Part shown: positions 35,575 to 45,687 of the stretch, piece after piece
Layout of the letters: the number at the start of each line of letters is the position of its first letter
Numbering within the stretch: position 1 is the first letter of the stretch
Assembly: GCA_949130485.1 (NCBI GenBank)
Contig: OX422187.1
Location: 2,100,659 to 2,164,658 of the forward strand
DNA length: 64,000 nucleotides
Direction of reading: 5' to 3'
From: Agelas oroides
Lineage: Eukaryota; Porifera; Demospongiae; Agelasida; Agelasidae
Notes under the pieces: generated by a model
Told to the model about the DNA's origin: nothing
Databases searched by the model: none
The model's input: the letters and a program-made list of their open reading frames with translations, nothing else
Made by a program: the position numbers and the translations under genes

Positions 35575-37395
35575 CAGAAGATAGACGATTTGCCTTTTTT
35601 AGCGACTTGACTGTCAGGTACTTAGCGATGCTTTCCAGCAAATTTAACGATCCTGTTGCCCATGGAAGCACTCGATAATGTCTGATATGGCTCATGGAGG
35701 CCGTTGACTTATCTAACGCGGACATTTCGAGCGTGTCATTTGTGCACTTTGAATGTGGCCGCCATTTTTTTTCGGGGTCATCCCTACATATGGCGTACTA
35801 CCGTACGCCATGATACTCACAATGTGCAGTAACCAGCGTACTGTTTCTTCTTACGTACCTGCATTTTGGGGTTTTTGGAGAATGATTTTGCTAGAGCGCA
35901 TACTCCTTCGTGTTGAATACCGTTCTGAGGCATTCCAACATGTATGAGGGTGCCCAGTGTCTGAAGGATGGACAAAACATGCAAAGGTAGCTCGTAAGTA
36001 GAATAAGGCCACTAATGGCCACTTACAACATACCTCAAAAACCTGTGATAGAGCAGTAGCTCCGTCGTTCTCGAGGCGATTTCTCCCAGCAATAAAGACC
36101 TCCAGTGCAAGCCTCTGTCCTGCCTTCAAAGCCTCTTCATGACTCTCCAACAAGGCTCGGGAGATAATCTGAAGGAAAGGAAGGGGAGGGAGGGAGGAGA
36201 GGGAGGTAGGAGGAAGGAGGTAGGAGGAAGGAGAGGGAGGAGAGGGAGGGAGGAGGAAGGAGAGGGAGGGAGAGGAAGGAGAGGAAGGGAGAGGGAGGAG
36301 AGGGAGGGAGGAGGAAGGAGAGGGAGGAGAGGGAGGGAGGAGGAAGGAGAGGGAGAGAGGAAGGAAAGGGAAGGAAAGGAAGGAGAGGAAGGAGAGGAAG
36401 GGAGAGGGAGGGAGAGGGAGGGAGGGAGAGGGAGGGAGAGAGAAGGAGAAGAAGGGAGAGGGAGGGAGAGGAAGGAGAGGAAGGGAGAGGGAGGGAAGGA
36501 GAGAGAGGGAGAGGAAGGGAGAGGGAGGGAGAGGAAGGGAGAGTGAGGGAGAGGGAGGGATGGGGAAGGAGAGGGAAGAAGAGGGAGAATTTGTAGTACA
36601 GTACACTTCCATTGGCTACATGAGCTATTATTTACTGTGTGTACCTTGCCTCCACCAATGCCCAGTCCATTATTATTGAACTTCAGGACTTTGAGGGAGT
36701 AGCCGGAGGGGCTGGTCAGGAGGGTCGTGATGGCCTCCACTCCAGCAGGACCAAATGCATTGTCGCTGAGATCCAACTCGGTTAGGTGGGCTTCTGCAGT
36801 AATGATGCCATTACCAAGAGCCGTCTATGATTGAGTATTGAGGGGAACAAGGAGAAATTAGTTCACTCAATTGGTAACCTACTGTTGTTTGTGTACATCA
36901 TCTTGAAACACGAGCTTGCTCAAAATTTAGCCAAATACTATGGGAAGGAGGGCCGGTGTGTTACTATACCAGAGCCGGTGGAATCTCTGTCTTGAGTCTG
37001 CTGACAAACATGTCACTCCAGAGCGCCCTCTGTAGAGTAGGCGTGTGTGCTAACACCTCTGCTATGGCTCCAGCTGCCTCAACACCCAGGCTGTTTCCAC
37101 TGAGTCTCAGAGTGGCCATGTTTTCACATTCCGTCATCGCTTTCACTATGTAAGCAACTGTGGAGACAGCCAGCCAGGAAGGAAGGAGGACGGAAAGTGA
37201 TTTAAATATAGCAGTAGGGTTGAGTAATGTCTAGCTTATTTCTAGTGTGGATAATGTTTTGTCAGTATTCACATTCGCTAGAGATGACACACGTTTATCT
37301 ACTGTACCATCTTCCTTTGTATCCAGTTTCTTGTTTTCTCCAGGAATGGTGAGCTCCTTTTCAGTAACGTTACAATCAACACTTTCCGACGCCAT
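28449..37395 (-). CDS. RANGAP1: Ran GTPase-activating protein 1
   Basis: Cytoplasmic/nuclear-pore GTPase activator that drives the RanGTP gradient (family knowledge). Exons: 37395-37308, 37157-36970, 36824-36645, 36168-36034, 33261-33091, 32167-32068, 31758-31463, 30241-30149, 29908-29803, 29328-29249, 28924-28800, 28530-28449. Total 1644 nt, in frame, 547 aa against ~587 in human. Leucine-rich repeats: [97 protein letters not shown]. Next is an acidic tract with long Glu runs (31550-31650). The C-terminal RanGAP1 domain follows ([49 protein letters not shown]). The last exon ([20 protein letters not shown]...) is chosen from frame and splice sites only and is less certain. Confidence 0.93.
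28531..28799. repeat. (GGAA/GGGA)n filling the last RanGAP1 intron
   Basis: The proposed 269-bp intron 11 is almost entirely GGAAGGAGG / GGGAGGGA on the plus strand, i.e. TTCC/TCCC on the transcript. The plus strand has long uninterrupted GGGA runs with G-quadruplex potential. Confidence 0.9.
29558..29660 (-). mobile_element. Degraded copy of the ~470-bp GGGGCGAGCC element
   Basis: CACTTCAGGTGAGGGCCATG through GTGTGAAGCTTAGTCCATGC and GTGTAGCCATAG matches the inner left part of the copies at 3686-4155 and 41411-41937. It lies in a RanGAP1 intron. Confidence 0.6.
29917..30034. repeat. (GT)n microsatellite
   Basis: GT/GCGT repeat directly upstream (transcript sense) of the RanGAP1 exon starting at 29908. 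Confidence 0.95.
30330..30589. mobile_element. hAT-like MITE, copy 1 (260 bp)
   Basis: Terminal repeats CAAGAGCGCATAAGAACGG at the left and its near-complement (ATTCTTATGCGCTCTTG) at the right. The perfect 8-bp duplication ATGCAGGT flanks it (30322-30329, 30590-30597). Related copies are at 40341-40591 and 52929-53153. The 8-bp duplication and CA...G termini suggest the hAT superfamily. Confidence 0.8.
30615..30716. repeat. 51-bp tandem duplication
   Basis: ATGTATCGAGCTATCTTGTT... is repeated perfectly with period 51 in the intron between RanGAP1 exons 7 and 8. Confidence 0.9.
31199..31392. repeat. ~28-bp pyrimidine/CA minisatellite
   Basis: Repeats of CCTCCCCTCTCCCCACACAY... next to the donor side of RanGAP1 exon 7. 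Confidence 0.85.
32399..32447. mobile_element. 49-bp TAGCCTCG-family mini-MITE
   Basis: TAGCCTTGTTCCCAGGTTCT / AGAACCTGGGAACGAGGCTA palindrome with a short spacer. The flanking 9-mers AGTGAAAGG and ATTAAAAGG agree at seven of nine bases. Confidence 0.65.
32730..33081. mobile_element. pogo/Tigger-like MITE, 352 bp
   Basis: Left CAGTGGACCCTCACTTATCC, right complement GGATAAGTGAGGTTCCACTG, flanked by TA (32728-32729, 33082-33083). Its right end is 9 bp from the donor of RanGAP1 exon 5 (33091). Confidence 0.85.
33299..33385. mobile_element. Degraded TAGTCTCR-family MITE
   Basis: TAGTCTCATTCCCAAACCTC ... GGTCTGGAATCTGGGATTGA resembles the element at 43374-43494, with loss of symmetry. Confidence 0.5.
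33466..33927. mobile_element. Long palindromic MITE, TAGYCTCG family, copy 2, with 9-bp TSD
   Basis: Element body 33475-33918 (444 bp). Ends TAGCCTCGGTCCCAGGCC and its complement, arms of ~170 bp. It is flanked by perfect 9-bp duplications ACATTTTCA (33466-33474, 33919-33927). It is homologous throughout to 2342-2790. No coding capacity. It lies in the RanGAP1 intron between exons 4 and 5. Confidence 0.9.
33974..34651. mobile_element. 678-bp foldback element with 129-bp arms
   Basis: The left arm 33974-34102 and right arm 34523-34651 are inverted copies that look essentially identical over 129 bp. The 420-bp centre is GT-rich and non-coding. I found no convincing target duplication. It lies in the large RanGAP1 intron 4. 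Confidence 0.85.
35522..35574. repeat. (GAA)n trinucleotide repeat
   Basis: About 17 uninterrupted AGA/GAA units on the plus strand (TTC on the RanGAP1 transcript). The surrounding 34660-35990 is intronic sequence in which I recognise nothing else. Confidence 0.95.
36173..36590. repeat. Polypurine (GGGAGAGGA)n tract
   Basis: About 415 bases of A/G on the plus strand. It makes up almost the entire intron between RanGAP1 exons 3 and 4 and starts within 5 bases of the exon 4 acceptor. Confidence 0.95.
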
Positions 37396-37874
37396 CCTCT
37401 CCTGAACAAGTTATTTTTGGATATCCAGAGACCTGGTAGGCCACGACGCACTTTCTGAACTACTTTCAACTGCTTTGTACTGCCCCTCCATACGCATGCG
37501 CACTTGATCATTACGTCATAACATTGAACATTACGTCATACATTGAACGTCTGGGTTCAAATTTTACTCTGATTGCTCGTTCAAAATATTGTGCGAGTAG
37601 TCGTTTGTTACCACAAAAATTAGCTAATTTTGTCAGGGTGAGTACATGTTACCCGGATTTTCCCAGGGAAAGTACCGACTTTTCGTGTCACGACACGTAC
37701 ACGGCAAAATACCAGACCCTCTCAATTGAGAATGGTGTTCTAGAAAGAAGGAGGCGTTTCTGGGCGAGTCAAGTGTTTGGAGCGAGTTCTACGCTAGGCG
37801 GCATAAGTCTTATGCCCAGGCCGAGGGCATATCTATCCTAAGGCGCGCTAATTAGGTGAATAGAAAGAGTTGCC
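37396..37874. promoter_or_regulatory. Bidirectional RanGAP1 / OTUD4 promoter
   Basis: 479 bp between the two start codons. An NRF-1-like palindrome CGCATGCGCA is at 37493-37502. Two ATF/CREB-like sites TTACGTCAT are at 37511 and 37531, exactly 20 bp apart inside a short direct repeat (ATTACGTCATAACATTGAAC type). No TATA box is seen. Confidence 0.6.
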
Positions 37875-40800
37875 ATGGGCAAAAAAGCTCGACGTACTAG
37901 GATTATCCCAGCGAAGACCACCTATCGAGTGTCGCTGGACGAATTCCTGTCGCAAAAACAGCTCTGGAGAAAGTCCATCGCTAAGGACGGTTCTTGTCTC
38001 TTCAGGGCTGTTGCGGAACAGGTGAGTTTGAATTGTAACGGTGGGTGTAACCGTGTTGCGAGTGCCTGTACTTCACTCCCGCCCACCGGTGAAGAAGAAG
38101 GGATTAGGGGGTAGGGAAGTTACTAGCCCAAAAGATTGTTTTATGATGTGTAGGTTAGAGAACTGGGCAATTTACTGTGAAAGCAGTACGTTTTGTAGGA
38201 TAGGTTTTCTTAAGTTAACTTTCTCAGAATCTTTTGCTGTAACGGAAGTTGCGCTTCACACAAGAAAAGTTTTTAGAATCAAGGCAACTGAATTCCTCAA
38301 ACTCAAGGAGTTACACTAGAAAAGTTTTCTGAGTTGGGGGAGGGAAAAGGAGCAATTAATTGTGTTCACTTAACTATGGATGAGTAATAGAACACTGTGA
38401 CCTAACCAGAAGGAGAAAGGAAAGGTGTACGTGTGTGGGAATTGCCATGTTTGGTTTTGTGGCAACTACTGTCTTCTTCAAACAGGTTTATCCAAGTCAG
38501 AATTACTACCAGAGCGCAAGGCTGCGGTGTGCAGAGTACATACAAAACCATCAGGATGATTTCAAGGAGGTTTGTGACAGCCTTTCATGCTATACACTGG
38601 TAGTGTAGTACTGGAGAAGTTCCAGTGTAGTGGTTGCACGGAGGAGGAAGGGGGGGAAGGAGGAGGGGGGGAGAGGGAGGAGGGGAGAAGGAGGAGGGAG
38701 AGGGAGGAGGGGAGAAGGGAGAGTGATATAGTGGTGTGGATTAATTGGAATTCAATGTCTTTTTCTCTTTTCTCATTGCAGTTTTTGACTGTCCCAATAG
38801 ACGAGTATCTGACCATGCTAAGAGATGGCAAGGTAAGTTGAAATAAAAAAAAGGGTGGTATGGGGTCAGCGTTTTCTGTGTTCAAAATTCCAGTACTTCT
38901 AATATGTTGCTACACAATGTTTATTCTACATGCACACACATACACACACACACAGCTATGGGGTGGGGAGGTGGAGCTGGTGGCATTGAGCAAGCTGTAT
39001 GGCCGGCCGCTGGTGGTGTACAACGAACAAGAGGACAGCGTTCAGGAGCAGGTGTTCCCCTCCAGCGAGGAGGAAGAGCAGCCCACTTCTGCCGAGCAAC
39101 TCCAAGACCCCGTGAGTCTACTCTGCTTCCTCTTAGCCTCTCTAGTCACTTGTGGGCAAAGGATGATGCACTTCCATTTCGCAGTTTTCGACATGGGTGC
39201 TAATGATGGCCAAACCTTCCTTGGATGTCTGATGCCCACTAATGTAGTCTAAAGCAGGAACATTTTCTGTTTTTCATCCACTACCTAACCCAAACCACCC
39301 CAGTACTTCTGCGTTGCTTGTGGAATGAGACACAGTAAACCTTGAGTTAGCAGGCCGTCGCTGATCTATTGCTTAACTCTTGCAACTGAAGGATAAATGA
39401 CGCCTCATTAGCATCATACGTGCACAAGGCACGGTCTGGCTTGCAGCTTGTTGTCCATGTTTGCCAAAAGTGACATACATTGAATGTAAAAAGCCAATTT
39501 GAAGAGCACATGAGCCACATAATGTGCTTTTATAATGCCCTGTTTGTATTTGAACCCACCCACCTGCCTGCAATGGGTTTCTGATAACATGGGAAACAGA
39601 AAATGAAACTGCTCTCAGACGCTCAGCTGTGACTGTCACCACAACAAAGGCAAGCTATGAGTTAACAGTCTCCTAGGGGAGAACAATTTTAACCACACTT
39701 GTGTATAGTGTATGTACATTTACATACACATACATGTAGTACTTATGGACGAAGAAAAGGTTGCATGAACGTTCAACGAACCGTATCTCCCTGAAGAATG
39801 CAGGCCTGGATGTTACACAGAGCATGATACATGAGGCGGAAACCGTGAAAGCACAGACTTGTGTCGATAACACATGTAGTGCAGTATGAGCAATGTCATA
39901 CATAAAGACGTTTTGTGGCACAAATTATTAAAGTACCCTAGCTGAGCTTTTAATCACCAATTCACCTGTATATGTATCACACAGTTCATGCATGTCCATG
40001 TAACTTGTATGTAGTAAATCCAGTTAAAAGGTCTTTCATATGTATCACACCGTTCATGCATGTCCATGTAACCTCTTGTATGTACTTATTGCAATACATA
40101 CAAGCCTGCGGGAGGTCGTTCATTGTCCTCCTTCCTCCACAGATCCTTCTGGCTTATAGCGACGGTAACCATTATGACAGCGTCTACACCATACAACATA
40201 AGAGCAGTACAGCCCTGTGTCAAGGTGAGCAAAACTGTAGATCACTTTGTCTTACAGACTATCAGAGGAGGTAGGACAAGCTCAGTGTGCAGGTGGTATA
40301 GTGGCATTCTGTATATGTGATACCACACTATAGTGCACAGCAAGAGCACATAAGAACATACGGCTCAAGTAAGAGCGTGTAACTCCAATAGAAGCCCATA
40401 GTCTGGTCAAAATTATTGACCTGTACTAAAAATAGAACACCCGGTCACGTGCTTAGCAACAATGGCTTATGTCTATGCACAGCTGCACAGTATGTGTTAC
40501 CATTTTTAGTATTGGCGGTAAATTCTGACCGGTTTCAACTTTTATGGAGATACATGCTCTTACTCAGGCCACCCATTGTTATGCGCTCTTGTGCACAGTG
40601 GTATGCACAAAGTATGCAGAAGTGTGATGCACAATTGGGGCACACTTGCTCCACATACTGACTTCTATCTAATAGTTATCATTTGAGTGCAGTTGATTAG
40701 TCTACATTCACTGATAGTCCTCATAGAGTCAGCTTCATCCTATGTGAAGCTAACCATGTGCATGCAACCTGACTGCATTTTGTGCATGAGATCCCCATCC

Positions 40801-42809
40801 CCTGTTCACCCCAGCATAGCTAGCTGATGATTCCTGGTGTTGGCCGAAATGTGTCCTGCGCAGTGGGTGACTTGGCATATCATCTAGGCTTGTCTGTTTT
40901 AGACGTGGTTCATTGGTTGTTCATGCACATACATAGCAGTGCATTAGCCTTGTTCCCAAGCACCGCCTGGAAGCAAGGCTCATGTCTTCAGAATGCGGTG
41001 AAACCGCAAAGCAAATTCTCTCACAAATGAGGAATAGCGATGGCATACATCATACAAATAATGACTGCACACATGATCTTGTCCTGTCCTCCTCTGAGTA
41101 AACATATATGCCCTATTTCTGCTGAATATCGATAACAGTACTTTTTTTCCCCCTCACTTCAGCGATTGTATATAGTATCTTGTATGAGCGAGTGTTGAAA
41201 GACAGGATCCCTTACCACTGCAAAGAACGCCTGAAGACCTTGACGGAACACGACAAAATCTTCTCCCCTATGTCTGACGATAGGGCCCTGGTTAATCTAC
41301 GGAAACACTACCCCACGGAGTGCATCATCAGTATGGCTCCACAGCTGTGTCGTAATGTCGCCATGGACGTGTATCAGCGGGAGAGAGCCAGTAAGTGGAC
41401 CACTGTTATTGGGGCGAGCCTGAGCGAGCCCCACACTAGCGGGACTGCATTGCGGAAGTGTGTGTGTATGTACCTATGCTTGCGGCCATATACCGTAAAT
41501 TTTAAATGCGCATTTAAATACTTCCCCAAAATTGAATGTCCTCGTGCAGGTAAAGGCCAATGCTGGGCTACTGCCAGAGTGCAGTGTCGGCAACTGTAGT
41601 GGAGACGGCTCAAGTTGAAGCACGCACGGCACCTTACTTCTTGTTTGTCACAGCAGCTACGGACCGACTGGGCATCAACTAGTCTCGCGGGCCAGACTCT
41701 CCCCGTGTGAGAGTCTGGCCTGCGAGACTAGGCATCAACGGCAGGCTGCTCGCAGACTGTACAAAATGACACGCGGGGTTGAGATCGCTTCAGGTAAGGG
41801 TCGTGCATAAACGGCACTCATAAACGCCAGCGATTCAGCTCACGATTTCAGCGTGAAGCTTAGTCTATTCATGTGTAGCCATAGTATACGTAGCTGCTTG
41901 CTCAGGCTCGCCCCCACAATGTTCTACATTTTCTAGTATAGCCTCATTCCCAAGTGTCCCCACTGTCTGGTTTTGGGTTGCTTACAGTGTACAAAAACTG
42001 GATGGTGGGAAAGGCATGGGATATGACTAGACTAGTGTAGTGTGTATCTATTCTTGCGTCATGTTTACCAGTGTATAATACTGGGAATGTGATGAATACA
42101 ACCTTCCAAGAGGCACACCTGCATAGTTTCAAGAACTGTGAATCTACCTGAGCTCATGAATAATGTACAACTCATTATTCAGAATGCTGACACAATGGCA
42201 TACTTTACACGAGAAGATGAAACAGCATGAACTGTCAAATTTCTGTTTCCCTGCCTTTTGCAGTTCCGTTAACAAAATCAGTTTGATAAGGTGCAGCAAA
42301 CTTTTCATGGCTGATTCTCATACGTAGTTGGACCAGTCTCCATTAGACACCAAGCAGTCTCCGTTAGACACCAAGCAGTCTCCGTTAGACACCAACCAGT
42401 CTCCCTTAATCACATTACTGTGTTCAAAGCACTGTATCGGTGATGTTCCGTTAAGGGGGTGGAGCTAATAGCACTTCAGATATTGACACACTGTGCCAGA
42501 GTCCCGCCCCTAGAAGTCCAGTGTTCAGTGCTGCAGTGGTATGAGTGACAGATTGTAATCTGATTTCTACCCAAAACTGCCACCTTTATATTCTGACTTG
42601 ACATTTTGAGTCACAAGTGAAATGGATGTTCTGGTAACTGATGATGTCATGGTGAGGGTATTTCTACTTTCAGGTATTGAGCAGCGTGACCGCCACGTTG
42701 CTGCTAGCATCCAGTTCCAGGTGGGGGACAAGTGCCAAGTGAAGCTTCCTGAAGGACAGACGTACCGTGGAGAGGTCACTCGACTAGACGTTACACCTGG
42801 GTGTCACAT

Positions 42810-42854
<45 letters not shown>

Positions 42855-42982
42855 TGGGTGTGTGTGTGTGTGTATGGGTGTGTGTGTGTGTGTGTGGGTG
42901 TGTGTGTGTGTGGTGTGCGTGTGTGTGTGTGGTGTGTGTGTGTGGTGTGCGTGTGTGTGTGTGGTGTGCGTGTGTGTGTGTG

Positions 42983-43026
<44 letters not shown>

Positions 43027-45558
43027 ATGCAGGCTTGGTTCACAAAGATAACAATTGTACATGTAGAGAGAAAGGGTGAGAGTAAGAAGAGCTAATGTCA
43101 CATTTTGTTTGTTTCACTGCAGGTTTATGTATATGAGTGCCACGAAGAGTAAGTATTACTGTCTAGTTCAGTAGTCACTGTCATATTTAGTAGCAATGTA
43201 GTCGACCTTTGTACAAAATCATCTTTTATCATAATTTGCTTCTCTCTGTGTCCAGGTGGGAGGTCCCTTATAAGGACATTACACTACCACCTTCTGCCAG
43301 CAACGTACCAGCATCAGGTACAGCTGTGTTGATGCTAGCAAACAAAAGTTGAAAGCAAGAGTTGTATGTTTCCTAGTCTTGTCCCCAGACCTCATCCGGC
43401 GCGTATATCGCTTCCAGTATAACGCGCGGGAAAACGCGTGCAATACTGAAAGTGATCTGCGCTGGGGTTGGTTTTGGGTCTGGGACTGAGACTATATGTT
43501 GCCATATAAATTTTCACTGTAATGATATGGGACTTCCCCTCCTCTCACTTAGCACGCCGTAACACATCTTCATATCAGAACAGACCACCAAAGACTCAGT
43601 CCCGTCCTCCGGTACCTGACCGAGCCCCCTCCCAGCACCCCCACAACCCTCATAAGGACACACACACACCTTCTGCTACCCCCAGGGACTCACAATCCAC
43701 ACGCACCCCTTCTGCTACCCCCAGGGACTCACAATCCACACGCCCCCACAATCCCCCTCCATCAACCCCCAAGGACACACAACCCACACGCACCCCTTCT
43801 GCTCCCCCCAGGGACCCACTGCTCCCACGTCCTCCTCCCACTAAATCCAAGGAAACGCGTCTCCATCCTGCATCGTCCAGAGAAGCAAGAAAGACGACTG
43901 GACAGAGGAGGGAGAATACTGAGGGAAATAGCAGCGGTGCCAGCAACTCGAGTCAAAAGTTCCGAGGAGAGAAACAGGCAAAGGAAGTCAAGAAGATCCC
44001 TGTGAAGCCAACCGTCTCGACTCCAACACTTGACAACGCATCGTTTCCCCCTCTTCCCAGCTCAAAGATGGTACCTTCGTCTAATGGCAGTGAGGTTGTG
44101 ATTGGCAAAGAAACTGTTGCACTACAGGTGAGTTAATACAAATTGGACCCTCTTAAATTTTCATCAGCAGTTTCCTCCCTTCTGTAGTGCAACTTCTTTC
44201 TCTTTTGTGACCTCACTTTCTCTTGTTCATTTCAGGCAACCACTGAAGACAAGTCAATCAACCCTGTGCAGAATCGTCTTGGAGGGGGCAGTGTCGACAC
44301 ATCGCTTCACAAGAAGGGAGCCATACGGAAGACCACCACACCTGGAGGCCAAGTTACAGTGACACCTGTACAAGTTCCTTTACCACCGGTAAAAGTTCCG
44401 TCAAGTTCGTCTTTCCCTCCTTCTGCTGTTAACCTCACGAAGACTCCCCCTGGTCCACATGGATCACTGACTTCTGATGACTCGAGTTATTCGAGCAGCA
44501 GTGACGAATCCCCCAACGGAAACCATCCAGTGAATGCGACGTCCACCAATGCCAACCAGAACCATCTTGTGTTTCAATTCCAACCCTTCCCCCTGCCTGA
44601 TCAGCTTGTAACAGGAGCCTGGGAGATCCCTGACAGCAAGCAGCCTGATGCGAAGAGATACACACGGGAAAGAGGAGATCTCCAGAAGCGTGGCAGTTCC
44701 AAAGAACAGAAGACAAAGCTCAAGAACAAGCCACCACATTTTTCTGACGCTGGAGTAGATGAGCAGTTAATAGGTGGCCGAGAGAGCCCTTACCTGGAGC
44801 CTCAGATCCCCCGGGCCAAAGATTCTTCACAGCCAGAAGATGCCTGGCCCATGATCATTGTTGAAAGCACCAGCCCTCCCCTCCACCCTCCTCCTCCACC
44901 TCCTTCCGACACTGCCAATCTCAACATGCCTCTTCCCATGATGATGCATCCCACACTTCCCTCTTGCTCTCATCCTGCCCTCCCTCCTGGCTCTCATGCT
45001 GCACTCATAACAGCACCGATACCTATGGTTCCAAGTCCACTGATTGAAACCCACGTGCAAGCAACTGTCAGCCCCACCATGAGTATGATGCCACCACTGA
45101 TGACAGTGCAACAACCTAACTCGGTCAAGGTTTCATGCAAGGACCACTCCACACAAACATCGACCCCAAAGCTTCAGAAAAAGCATATTCAGGTCCATCC
45201 AGAGGTTCGCAACTGTCCAACGCAGACAGAGTCAATCAAGAGCCGCTCTGTATACAGCCAGACAATACTCCACTCCACTGTTCTTCCTGTGGACGACTTG
45301 AAACCACCACCTCTGCCCAAGGAGAGCGACAGTGAGTACACATTATGCTAGATGAATATTGCTGGGGTGATTTAGGAGCTTGTACTTTCTGTTTAGATGC
45401 TGAATGTGGGCCTCTGATTGGTCACACCATAATTGAGCTAAAGCATACTGTATAATATTTGCTCAATAGTCAACTTGCTGTTTACATGACAATGGCTATC
45501 TCAACAGAGTGGGACGTTAACCAGGGTTGTCGTCATGTCATGTATGTCAAAGTGCAAG

Positions 45559-45623
<65 letters not shown>

Positions 45624-45640
45624 GTTGATTGATTGATTGG

Positions 45641-45687
<47 letters not shown>

